Assembly: GCA_902787365.1 (NCBI GenBank)
Contig: CADAGC010000039.1
Coordinates: forward strand, 1,533-33,779
Source: an uncultured Ruminococcus sp.
Lineage (GTDB): Bacteria > Bacillota > Clostridia > Oscillospirales > Ruminococcaceae
DNA length: 32,247 nt
Direction: 5' to 3'
Shown here: one piece after another, positions 8,201 through 15,188 of the stretch
How the letters are laid out: the number at the start of each line of letters is the position of its first letter
Numbering within the stretch: position 1 is the first letter of the stretch
Made by a program: the position numbers and the translations under genes
Notes under the pieces: model-generated
What the model was told of the DNA's origin: nothing
The model's input: only the letters and a program-made list of their open reading frames with translations
Databases searched by the model: none

Positions 8201-8239
8201 AGGCAATATCGCACAGCCTTTGTATGTGCGGTATTGCCT
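8201..8239 (+). promoter_or_regulatory. 15-bp leader hairpin upstream of the CAP-domain gene
   Basis: 8201-8215 pairs with 8225-8239 (15 bp, one G-U pair) around a 9-base loop. It lies in the 5' leader, ending 11 bases before the GGGAGG ribosome site. No T run follows, so it is not a standard terminator. It may protect the mRNA, bind a regulator or affect translation. Confidence 0.7.
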
Positions 8240-8261
8240 TAAAGGTCAGGGAGGTGTTGTT

Positions 8262-10019
8262 ATGGGCGCAAAGCAGTTTTTCACAATGGGTCTTGCTGTG
8301 TGCTTTGCAGCTGTCGGCGTGTCTGCTAACTATATGCCCGATATAACACATATCCTCGATAAGCAGTCGGGCGTGGTTTTTGAAGACGCTAAGGACGAGT
8401 ATGTCCCCGAAGCCGTGGTAAACCGTGTGGCCGAGCTTGACCGTATCGCACTTCCCGCTTATAACGGGCAGGAGGGCGCTGTAATATTTGCCGAGAATAA
8501 CGGCTACATTCTCCGTCAAGGTGATAACGAAATAAGCAGCTATACCTTTGTGACCGACGACGGCGAGGAGCTGACCGCTGCTACAGAAAACGGCACTCTC
8601 ACATTCACTAACTCCTACGGCGCAGCAGTTACGAATTTCGATATCAACTATGAGCATATCGTCTATGATACCTACGGCGATATCCATACCCCAAACGGCG
8701 TGCTTCGCCGTACCTCCGAGCGCCCGCAGGAACAGTCGGTAGAAGAGCTGGTATCATTGATAAATAAAGATACCGAGTGCTTTAAGGCGCTTGATGAATA
8801 TATCTCGGGCGGCTCTCTTCCCGATGACTATTCCACACCCAATGAGCTTGTTGACGAAATAAACGCCCTCTACCTCGAAATAGACGGCTATATGGGCTAT
8901 GTCAACAGCTATGAAGACGATGAGATAAAGGATAAGCTGAAAGCCGTTATCGAGCAGCTCGAAGAGATGACCGTGACCGTCAATACATCTTCCCCCACCC
9001 AGGGCGGCGATGTAGAGCTTAATATGAATAAGCTTATCATCTTAGACAGTGTGCTGACTAACTCCCTCGAGCAAAAGGGCATAAGCGTTTCACAAAGCGG
9101 CGATGACAGCAGCTCGCCTGATGATGATGACAGCGACGAAACAACTGCCACCACAAAGAAAACAACAACCACTACCAAGAAAAAAGCAACCACCACAACT
9201 ACTAAAAAGACCACAAAGAAAAAGAAAACTACTACCACAACAACAGCACAGCAGACACAGCCTCAGCAAACTCAGGTTCAGACTCAGGCACAGACGCAGG
9301 CGCCCGCAACTACAACCACGCAGCGCCCTGTTGTCACAGTGACGACTACTACTCAGCCGAGGTATACTGTTTCCGAGTTCAGCAAGACTATATATGCGCT
9401 TAATGACGGCGTTTTCTATGAGCAGCCCGCCCTTACCTCAACAGTAAGGGGCAATTTCCAGAAGTATTATAACGCCGCCTGCACCGGCCTTACCAGCAAC
9501 GGCTATTACAGGATACTCATAGACGGCTATACCCTCTATGCGCCTAAGTCTGATTTCTCGGAAGACCCCAACACTACCGTAATAACCACAAAAGCCCCCA
9601 CTATCAAAACGGGCAGTATCAATAAATACACCAAGGAAATGCTCACCTATATTAATGCTCTTAGAAAAGAGCACGGCGTAGCACCCCTTGAGGGTCTTGA
9701 ACTGCTTGATACGGCTGCGGATATAAGGGCTAAGGAGCTTAAGACGCTCTTTGACCATAACCGCCCTGATACCTCGAAGTATAAGACCGTCTATGACCAG
9801 GTAGGCCTTAGCTGGCACTCGATAGCCGAGAATATCACCTACGGCATGAACACCACCTATAAGGTAGAAGACGCCTTCAATAACTGGAAGAACTCGCAGG
9901 GGCATCTTAACAATATGCTCAACCCCGACTTCAAGTATATGGCGATAGGCTACTATTCATATACCGATAAGAGCGGCAACGACTTCAATTACTGGGAGCA
10001 GCTGTTCTATACGCCGTAA
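8262..10019 (+). CDS. Secreted protein with Thr/Lys linker, SH3-like and CAP (SCP/PR1) domains
   Basis: A 585-residue exported protein. Residues 1-22 form a signal peptide (hydrophobic core MGLAVCFAAVGV, likely cut after VSA). About 250 residues of unrecognised, acidic N-terminal region follow. A very Thr/Lys/Gln-rich linker spans about 290-365. Next is an SH3b-like segment (KTIYALNDGVFYEQPALTS...YRILIDGYTLYAP), and the last ~135 residues are a CAP domain with HNRPDTSKY, IAENITYG and NSQGHLNNMLNPDF. Bacterial CAP proteins are extracellular; their activity is mostly unknown, with protease or lipid-binding roles proposed. The start ATG 8262 follows GGGAGGTG; an in-frame start at 8220 lies inside the leader hairpin. 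Confidence 0.9.
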   Translation: MGAKQFFTMGLAVCFAAVGVSANYMPDITHILDKQSGVVFEDAKDEYVPEAVVNRVAELDRIALPAYNGQEGAVIFAENNGYILRQGDNEISSYTFVTDDGEELTAATENGTLTFTNSYGAAVTNFDINYEHIVYDTYGDIHTPNGVLRRTSERPQEQSVEELVSLINKDTECFKALDEYISGGSLPDDYSTPNELVDEINALYLEIDGYMGYVNSYEDDEIKDKLKAVIEQLEEMTVTVNTSSPTQGGDVELNMNKLIILDSVLTNSLEQKGISVSQSGDDSSSPDDDDSDETTATTKKTTTTTKKKATTTTTKKTTKKKKTTTTTTAQQTQPQQTQVQTQAQTQAPATTTTQRPVVTVTTTTQPRYTVSEFSKTIYALNDGVFYEQPALTSTVRGNFQKYYNAACTGLTSNGYYRILIDGYTLYAPKSDFSEDPNTTVITTKAPTIKTGSINKYTKEMLTYINALRKEHGVAPLEGLELLDTAADIRAKELKTLFDHNRPDTSKYKTVYDQVGLSWHSIAENITYGMNTTYKVEDAFNNWKNSQGHLNNMLNPDFKYMAIGYYSYTDKSGNDFNYWEQLFYTP

Positions 10020-10032
10020 ACAGACAAAACAA

Positions 10033-10061
10033 GCTATTCCCCGTATTATGCGGGGAATAGC
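10033..10061 (+). terminator. Hairpin between the CAP gene and hisC, possible weak terminator
   Basis: An 11-bp perfect stem (10033-10043 with 10051-10061), followed by ATACTTTATTT rather than a clean T run. It lies 14 bases after the CAP stop and 30 before hisC. It could be a leaky terminator or an mRNA processing stem that lets hisC be co-transcribed. Confidence 0.6.
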
Positions 10062-10091
10062 ATACTTTATTTATAAGGAGACAAACAGAAT

Positions 10092-11153
10092 ATGGAAAAC
10101 CAAGGCTTTCGTAAAAATCTTATAAACATCGAGCCCTATGTGGCAGGCGAGCAGCCGAAAAATGATAATATCATCAAGCTAAACGCTAACGAAAACGCCT
10201 ATCCCCCCTCGCCCGAGGTGCAAAAGGCTATTTCTGGCTTTGATGCGGCCAAGCTCCGCCTTTACCCCGATTTTTCAGGCGAGCCGCTTAAATCCACCCT
10301 CGCTGAGTATTACGGCCTTAAGCCTGCTCAGGTGTTTGTGGGCAACGGCTCTGACGATGTGCTCGCAGCGGCGTTCAGGGCGTTTTTCAATTCCGATATG
10401 CCGATTCTCTACCCCGATGTTACCTACTCGTTCTACCCCGTGTGGTGCGATATTCTGCGTATCCCCTATAAGACTATCCCCCTTAAGGAGGATTTCACTA
10501 TTGATGTGAATGACTATGCACAGCCTAACGGCGGTATCATCTTCCCAAACCCCAACGCCCCCACAAGCATAGCCCTTGAAAAGAGCGAGATAGTTAAGCT
10601 TCTTGATGCTAACCGTGATGTTGTGGTAGTTATAGATGAAACATATATCGACTTCGGCGGCGAGAGCTGTGTTGACCTGCTTGATAAGTATGATAATCTT
10701 GTCCTCACCCGCACATTCTCAAAATCCCGCTCGCTTGCAGGTATGAGACTCGGCTTTGCTATGGCGAGCGAGGAACTTATAAGTTACATGAACGCCGTTA
10801 AGGATTCCTATAATTCTTACCCCGTTGATGCCGTGGCGATAGCCGCAGGAGTTTCAGCAGTAAATGACGATAAGTATTTTAAAGACACCCTCGCAAAAGT
10901 GATATCCACCCGTGAGCGCTTAGCAAAAGCGCTGGAGGATATGGGCTTTACAGTTGCAAAGAGTGCAGCAAACTTCCTCTTTGCCGAGCATAATAAATTC
11001 ACCGCACAAGAGATTTTTAACTTCCTGCGTGATAAGGGCATTTTCGTGCGCTATTTCAACAAACCCCGGATAGATAACCGCCTGCGCATAACCGTCGGCA
11101 CCGACGAGCAGACCGACAAAATGATTTCAGCACTTAAAGAGCTTATCGGATAA
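10092..11153 (+). CDS. hisC: Histidinol-phosphate aminotransferase
   Basis: A 353-residue fold-type I PLP aminotransferase. Visible elements are KLNANENAYPPSPEV near the N-terminus, VGNGSDDVLAAAFRAF (cofactor phosphate contact), FPNPNAPTSIAL, VVIDETYIDFGG with the Asp that holds the pyridine ring, and TFSKSRSLAGMRLGF with the Schiff-base Lys. This is the HisC pattern; it makes L-histidinol phosphate from imidazole acetol phosphate in histidine synthesis. Some HisC relatives also act on aromatic amino acids. No other his gene is in the window, so it is detached from any his operon. AAGGAG lies 11 bases upstream of the ATG. Confidence 0.93.
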   Translation: MENQGFRKNLINIEPYVAGEQPKNDNIIKLNANENAYPPSPEVQKAISGFDAAKLRLYPDFSGEPLKSTLAEYYGLKPAQVFVGNGSDDVLAAAFRAFFNSDMPILYPDVTYSFYPVWCDILRIPYKTIPLKEDFTIDVNDYAQPNGGIIFPNPNAPTSIALEKSEIVKLLDANRDVVVVIDETYIDFGGESCVDLLDKYDNLVLTRTFSKSRSLAGMRLGFAMASEELISYMNAVKDSYNSYPVDAVAIAAGVSAVNDDKYFKDTLAKVISTRERLAKALEDMGFTVAKSAANFLFAEHNKFTAQEIFNFLRDKGIFVRYFNKPRIDNRLRITVGTDEQTDKMISALKELIG

Positions 11154-11160
11154 AACATAT

Positions 11161-11426
11161 CCCCCGAAAGTTTAAAGCGGGTAATGATACAGAATATCTA
11201 TGACGATCCATTGAGGGAAACCCTTTTGAAAAAGGGTTCTCCCTCAAACTCCCTTCCTAAAACTTCTGTTTTTGTTTTTGCGTGGGATAGCTTGACTTTT
11301 AAAGTTTCAGCTGTCCCACGCAAAGTCTTTGGAAAGGGGTCTGGGGAAGAACCTTTCTTCAGAAAGGTTTTCCCCAGTGAACGTCATAAATATTTTATAA
11401 CAGCACCCGCTTTAAACTTTCGGGGG
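11161..11426. repeat. Element with 22-bp terminal inverted repeats and three inner hairpins
   Basis: A perfect 22-bp inverted repeat, 11161-11182 with 11405-11426, encloses 222 bases. Inside are three hairpins: 11211-11247 (long stem, one bulge), 11280-11321 (13-bp stem, one G-U pair, 16-base loop) and 11341-11377 (about 17-bp stem, one bulge). TTTT follows the right arm, so the outer stem could end the hisC transcript. The whole could be a MITE-like element or a branched 3' RNA structure. It has no coding capacity. An AACTTCTGTTTTTGTTTTT stretch resembles the tails of the mosaic repeat. Confidence 0.82.
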
Positions 11427-11436
11427 TTTTCTTATG

Positions 11437-11468
11437 ACAAAAAAACAGAGCGCCCGAAAGCGCTCTGT
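11437..11468 (-). terminator. Rho-independent terminator of pckA
   Basis: Minus strand: a 9-bp stem (11460-11468 with 11445-11453), 6-base loop, then a run of seven T (11439-11445 on the plus strand as A). It lies 14 bases after the pckA stop, convergent with hisC. Confidence 0.9.
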
Positions 11469-11482
11469 AAGTATACTGTAAA

Positions 11483-13285
11483 TTAACCGAGTCTTGCCTC
11501 GATCTTGTCGAGCTGATCGTAAAGTGCCTGCGGGATGTGTGCGCCCTTAGCCTTAAGATCCTCGTCATAGTAACGACGCATCTCCTTGATCTCAGCCTTC
11601 CAGAGATCCTTGTCGATGTAGAGGAGCTTCTCCATTATCTCGGGAGTAACCTCGTCCTCGATGCCTGTTACGTTGATGTCCTCAGCCTTCGGAACAAAGC
11701 CGATAGGTGTCTCAACAGCGTCAACCTTGCCCTCAACTCTCTTGATGATCCAGTCGAGAACTCTCATGTTGTCGCCGAAGCCGGGCCAGATGAAGTTGCC
11801 GTTCTCGTCCTTCTTGAACCAGTTAACGTTGAAGATCTTGGGAGCCTTGTCGCCGAGCATCTCGCCCATTTCGAGCCAGTGAGCCCAGTAGTCACCAACA
11901 TTGTAGCCGATGAAAGGCTTCATAGCCATAGGATCGTGACGGAGCACGCCTACTGCACCTGTAGCAGCAGCAGTTGTCTCAGAAGAAACAGCCGAGCCTA
12001 CATATGTGCCGTGTACCCAGTCAAATGACTGATAAACCAGGGGAGTTGTCTTTTCTCTTCTGCCGCCGAAGATCATAGCAGAAACCGGTACGCCCTGAGG
12101 ATTGTTGAATTCCTTGGAAACGCAGGGGCAGTTCTCAGCAGGTGCTGTGAATCTGGAGTTAGGGTGAGCAAGCTTCTCGCCGTTTGCTGTGTATTCAACG
12201 CCGTTAACCTCAGCGCCCTTCCACTCGATAGCGTTTACAGGCGGGTTCTTGTCAAGACCCTCCCACCAGGGAGTCATGTTGTCCTTGTTTATAGCAACGT
12301 TTGTGAATATTGCATTCTTCTTTGTGGAAGCAAGTGCATTGTAGTTGGACTTAGCGTTTGTGCCGGGTGCAACGCCGAAGAAGCCGTTCTCGGGGTTGAT
12401 AGCATAAAGTCTGCCGTCCGGGCCGGGCTTCATCCAAGCGATATCATCGCCGACTGTCCATACCTTGTAGCCCTGCTCTGTGTAGAACTTCGGGGGTATG
12501 AGCATTGCAAGGTTAGTCTTGCCGCAGGCAGACGGGAATGCAGCTGTGATGTACTTGATCTCACCGTCAGGCTTCTCAACGCCGAGGATAAGCATATGCT
12601 CAGCCATCCAGCCCTCGTTCTTGCCCTGGAATGAAGCGATTCTAAGAGCGAAGCACTTCTTGCCGAGGAGAACGTTGCCGCCGTAAGCGGAGTTGATCGA
12701 GCAGATAGTGTTTCTCTCAGGGAACTGAACGATGTATCTCTTCTCAGGGTCAACGTCAGCCTTGGAGTGAAGACCTCTTACGAAGTCGTCAGATGTGTCG
12801 CCGAGGTTCTCGAAAGCCTGAGCGCCCATTCTTGTCATGATGTCCATGTTGAGTACAACATAGATAGAGTCAGTTACCTCAACGCCTACCTTTGCGAGGG
12901 GTGAACCGATAGGACCCATGGAGTAAGGGATAACATACATTGTTCTGCCCTTCATGACGCCGTCATACATGGGCTTTAACATATTCCACATCTCATCGGG
13001 ATCCATCCAATTATTTGTAGGGCCAGCGCCCTCCTTTGTCTCTGTGCAGATAAATGTTCTGTCCTCAACTCTTGCAACATCGTTGGGGGCAGTTCTGTGA
13101 TACAGACAGCCCGGATACTCGTCCTGATTCATAAGTATCATCTCGCCTGTGCTCAGAGCCTCATCTCTGAGAGCCTGAAGCTGCTCGTCGGAGCCGTCTA
13201 TCCACACTACCTTGTCAGGCTGTGTGAGTGCTACCATTTCGTCTACCCAAGCGTTTACGTTAGGGTTCTTGGTCAAACTTGCCAT
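11483..13285 (-). CDS. pckA: Phosphoenolpyruvate carboxykinase (GTP)
   Basis: A 600-residue GTP-dependent PEPCK (EC 4.1.1.32 type), which interconverts oxaloacetate + GTP and PEP + CO2 + GDP. The length and the P-loop FPSACGKTNLAML set it apart from the ~530-residue ATP-type enzyme. Other family segments are MYVIPYSMGP, ENLGDTSDDFVRGLHS, SAYGGNVLLGKKCFALRI, VGDDIAWMKPGPDGRLYAINPE and MIFGGRREKTTPLV. In rumen and gut Clostridia it can work either in gluconeogenesis or in CO2 fixation towards succinate. The ATG at 13285 follows AAAGGAG; a longer frame to 13351 reaches into the leader. Confidence 0.97.
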   Translation of the reverse strand: MASLTKNPNVNAWVDEMVALTQPDKVVWIDGSDEQLQALRDEALSTGEMILMNQDEYPGCLYHRTAPNDVARVEDRTFICTETKEGAGPTNNWMDPDEMWNMLKPMYDGVMKGRTMYVIPYSMGPIGSPLAKVGVEVTDSIYVVLNMDIMTRMGAQAFENLGDTSDDFVRGLHSKADVDPEKRYIVQFPERNTICSINSAYGGNVLLGKKCFALRIASFQGKNEGWMAEHMLILGVEKPDGEIKYITAAFPSACGKTNLAMLIPPKFYTEQGYKVWTVGDDIAWMKPGPDGRLYAINPENGFFGVAPGTNAKSNYNALASTKKNAIFTNVAINKDNMTPWWEGLDKNPPVNAIEWKGAEVNGVEYTANGEKLAHPNSRFTAPAENCPCVSKEFNNPQGVPVSAMIFGGRREKTTPLVYQSFDWVHGTYVGSAVSSETTAAATGAVGVLRHDPMAMKPFIGYNVGDYWAHWLEMGEMLGDKAPKIFNVNWFKKDENGNFIWPGFGDNMRVLDWIIKRVEGKVDAVETPIGFVPKAEDINVTGIEDEVTPEIMEKLLYIDKDLWKAEIKEMRRYYDEDLKAKGAHIPQALYDQLDKIEARLG

Positions 13286-13366
13286 TGTAAAAACTCCTTT
13301 CAGTCTTTGGTGGTGAAGCTTGCGGTACAGCTTGCGCCATAAAATCCACAAATTCCCCTACATAAC

Positions 13367-13395
13367 ATTATACCCCAACGCCGCCCCTTTGTCAA
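13367..13395 (-). promoter_or_regulatory. Sigma-A promoter of pckA
   Basis: Minus strand: consensus -35 TTGACA (13390-13395), 17-base spacer, consensus -10 TATAAT (13367-13372), leaving a ~75-base leader before the pckA ribosome site. Both hexamers are perfect, so a high basal level is likely. Confidence 0.92.
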
Positions 13396-13601
13396 CAGCA
13401 AATTTGTTAATAAAATCACAGAAGTCCACCCCATTATGCAAGACATTTCTATGCGCCCTGCATAATAGAAGTAAGAGGTTAGAGTTAAGCGGTAAGAGAA
13501 ACAATGTGGGGTGGCAACCCGAAGGGGGCTTGGGGGCGCTGGTTTCAGCAAAGCTAAAACCGAAAGCCCCCCAACCAACCTCCCACGGGGGCAAAGGGGA
13601 C
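13396..13601. other. Intergenic stretch between pckA promoter and ncRNA terminator
   Basis: No gene seen. It holds an 8-bp inverted repeat, ATTATGCA (13433-13440) with TGCATAAT (13459-13466), just upstream of the pckA promoter, and a C/G-rich block of small palindromes (13,550-13,600). The inverted repeat could bind a regulator of pckA; nothing proves this. Confidence 0.5.
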
Positions 13602-13633
13602 AAAAAAGAGCCGCCGCATTCCACGACAGCTCT
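13602..13633 (-). terminator. Rho-independent terminator of the structured RNA gene
   Basis: Minus strand: a fully paired 10-bp stem (13624-13633 with 13607-13616, two G-U pairs), 7-base loop, then six T. It ends the transcript from the promoter at 14,124-14,152. Confidence 0.92.
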
Positions 13634-14117
13634 GTAACTATCAAAGCCGATAAGCTTTTTGGTGACAAACTCGGAATGCTGTAAAAAAGTTTGGGGATCA
13701 AAAGGAAGTCACCGCCCGATCAAGGGCATAAACCGGCATTCCAAACGCTTATCGAAAGGTCGCCGCAGGCTAATTGACGGCTGTGCAGTTCCCTGTCGGA
13801 TTCAGACCTTGCGGCCTGCCAAGAAAGTCAGTAAAAGTAAGCCGCCCGTTAAAGCATTTCTTAACCCCGAAAAGAACTACGCCTGTCGGCATTTGAATGG
13901 GTGCGCATAGCTAATTGACAGCTTCAAACTCGTCTGCACAAAACTTAACCAAGCTAAAAGTATGCTGCCCCAAGGTGCAGGGAACGCTTGCGCATCTCTT
14001 TTGGCAAGCCGAAAGATAACAGACTCACAGCACCGGAATCATAGTAAGACCCCTTTCGGGATCGTTACTCCCAAGAATAAAAGTAGGTTATCACCAAGGG
14101 TGCCTGAACGCTTGCCC
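13602..14117 (-). ncRNA. Large structured non-coding RNA, class not recognised
   Basis: About 515 nt between a near-consensus promoter and a strong terminator, with no conserved ORF on either strand. The RNA strand can be paired extensively. 5' module: 14110-14116 with 14003-14009, 14099-14106 with 14028-14034, 14087-14092 with 14015-14020, and a GAAA-capped hairpin at 14044-14068. 3' module: 13747-13754 with 13648-13655, 13736-13742 with 13673-13679, 13708-13713 with 13661-13666. In both modules the second and third helices cross, giving a pseudoknot inside an outer stem. Two middle modules fit the same plan with shorter helices. A hairpin with a GCAA loop lies near 13,810-13,825. I do not find RNase P, tmRNA (no tRNA-like ends, no T-loop), SRP, 6S or riboswitch hallmarks. 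Size and habitat suggest testing the ROOL and GOLLD classes. Confidence 0.78.
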
Positions 14118-14123
14118 ACAGCT

Positions 14124-14152
14124 ATTATACTATATTTTCGGGGATCAGTCAA
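14124..14152 (-). promoter_or_regulatory. Sigma-A promoter of the structured RNA gene
   Basis: Minus strand: -35 TTGACT (14147-14152), 17-base spacer, -10 TATAAT (14124-14129). The predicted start is near 14,117, just before the first paired segment. This near-consensus promoter fits an abundant stable RNA. Confidence 0.92.
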
Positions 14153-14168
14153 TAGCTTTATTCAGTTA

Positions 14169-14215
14169 ACAGTTAACAGGTTACCTGTTAACTGTTTTGC
14201 GCCAACAGCGCAAAA
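14169..14215. repeat. Two adjacent perfect hairpins
   Basis: Stem 14169-14180 with 14184-14195 (12 bp, 3-base loop) and stem 14195-14202 with 14208-14215 (8 bp, loop CAACA). They sit upstream of the structured-RNA promoter and downstream of the hypothetical gene's terminator, so they may act as an extra transcription barrier. Confidence 0.65.
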
Positions 14216-14248
14216 TAAAAAGCGCCCTCGCTATCCCAGCGAAAACGC
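14216..14248 (-). terminator. Terminator after the coiled-coil gene and small ORF
   Basis: Minus strand: an 11-bp stem (14238-14248 with 14222-14232, including three G-U pairs), 5-base loop, then TTTTTAT. It lies 3 bases after the stop of the small ORF, which supports that ORF belonging to the transcript. Confidence 0.82.
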
Positions 14249-14250
14249 CC

Positions 14251-14391
14251 CTATCTTTTCTTCTTTTTTATGTTTTGTCCAATCGGCCTTTGCAAGCGGC
14301 AAGCTGCTGCCTCTCGTTCTCGGACTTGCTGCCCTACTACTCCCGCATAGCCTGCCCCTGCATCGTTGGCCTTTGAACTCGTTGTCCTCAC
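14251..14391 (-). CDS. Possible small protein, 46 residues
   Basis: A short frame right after the coiled-coil gene. Its GTG start at 14391 lies 9 bases after GAGAGGAG, which itself begins inside the upstream stop codon. The predicted protein has a small-residue segment (SKANDAGAGYAGVVGQQ), an Arg-rich part and ends in KKKKR. The stop lies 3 bases before the terminator. Against it: codon use (AGG, CGA, GGG, TTG) is less typical than in neighbouring genes, and no family is recognised. It could instead be 3' untranslated sequence. Confidence 0.35.
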   Translation of the reverse strand: MRTTSSKANDAGAGYAGVVGQQVREREAAACRLQRPIGQNIKKKKR

Positions 14392-14406
14392 TTCGATCAA
14401 CTCCTC

Positions 14407-14973
14407 TCATTCGAGCTGAACCTCACCTATCTCCTCTGCCTGTATTTCCTCTCCTGCCGTTCCCTCTGTCGCTGCCCCCACCTCAGCGGGTGCTTCGGTA
14501 TCGGGTGATATATCATCCTCCGTTTCCTCATCATCAAGTAGTGTGTCGTATTCCTTACGCTCTTCGAGCTGCTTCATAAGCCCTATCTGCTTGGATATCT
14601 GATAAAGCTTGTCGTCGTACTCCATAAGTGCCCTCTCATCCTGCGAGGGGACTTTGTCGCCGTGCTGCAGCCGCCTTGCTATCTCAAGCATTTTCAGCTT
14701 GTTTTCCGTTTCCTCAGCCTGCGCCTTGCCTGCCTTGCGGCTGTTTTCAAGCTCGGTCTTCATCTGAGATATGCTTACTGAAAGCTCATTTTGCCTGTCA
14801 GTCTCTTTGCCGAGCCGTTCAAGGGTCTTTTTCGCCTGTTCTGATAGTACAAGACTGTCCGTCCTGCCCTCTTTTGCAGCCGCCTGTGTGCCTGTGAGCG
14901 TCGCTTTTACCTTTTCGCCCTGCACAGGCGCTGTTTTGGGGATATTTCCTGCGGTATTTATCTTCATACTCAT
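14407..14973 (-). CDS. Hypothetical coiled-coil protein with FlgM-like N-terminus
   Basis: A 188-residue soluble protein with no signal peptide or membrane segment. Residues 1-55 are Lys/Thr/Gln-rich and end in DSLVLSEQAKKTLERLG, resembling the short DxVxLSxxAK motif at the start of clostridial FlgM-like and other flagellar regulon proteins. Residues ~50-145 are strongly heptad-like (QNELSVSISQMKTELENSRK, AEETENKLKMLEIARRLQ), a likely coiled coil. The last 40 residues are very acidic. The start ATG 14973 follows AAGGAGG with 8 bases between. The function is unknown; the motility link is only suggested by the motif and a sigma-D-like element upstream. Confidence 0.75.
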   Translation of the reverse strand: MSMKINTAGNIPKTAPVQGEKVKATLTGTQAAAKEGRTDSLVLSEQAKKTLERLGKETDRQNELSVSISQMKTELENSRKAGKAQAEETENKLKMLEIARRLQHGDKVPSQDERALMEYDDKLYQISKQIGLMKQLEERKEYDTLLDDEETEDDISPDTEAPAEVGAATEGTAGEEIQAEEIGEVQLE

Positions 14974-15006
14974 CAAGATCTCCTCCTTACGACCCGTTCA
15001 ATGTAT

Positions 15007-15014
15007 ATATCGGC
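15007..15014 (-). promoter_or_regulatory. Sigma-D/sigma-28-like -10 element
   Basis: Minus strand GCCGATAT, identical to the usual sigma-D -10 sequence, 33 bases before the coiled-coil gene. A TAAA lies 13 bases further upstream, a little closer than the usual 15. No good sigma-A promoter is seen in the same stretch. Confidence 0.4.
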
Positions 15015-15188
15015 AGCTTTTTTAGTTTTTAAATAACAATTCGGTTACAATTTTCAGAAAATACGAAACTTTCGTGTAATATTGTCCTTTTGGCTCACTT
15101 TTACGAAATTCCGAAACGCTTTTCTGGGGCTGTTTTGCCTCTCGTGAGGCTGTACTGCTCCCCTTTGGCCTCGCTCACGCTCGGCTCG

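Noticed and set aside
8199-8687. 162-codon minus-strand frame opposite the CAP gene
   Set aside because: Antisense shadow of a gene with signal peptide, promoter and ribosome site.
13602-14117. tmRNA or RNase P RNA
   Set aside because: Chained pseudoknots recall tmRNA, but there is no tRNA-like 5'/3' pairing, no T-loop, no CCA and no tag frame. The conserved RNase P core sequences are also missing.
13962-14579. 205-codon open frame on the plus strand
   Set aside because: It runs across the RNA gene, its promoter, several hairpins and the antisense of the coiled-coil gene. It has no ribosome site and no family, so it is a chance frame.
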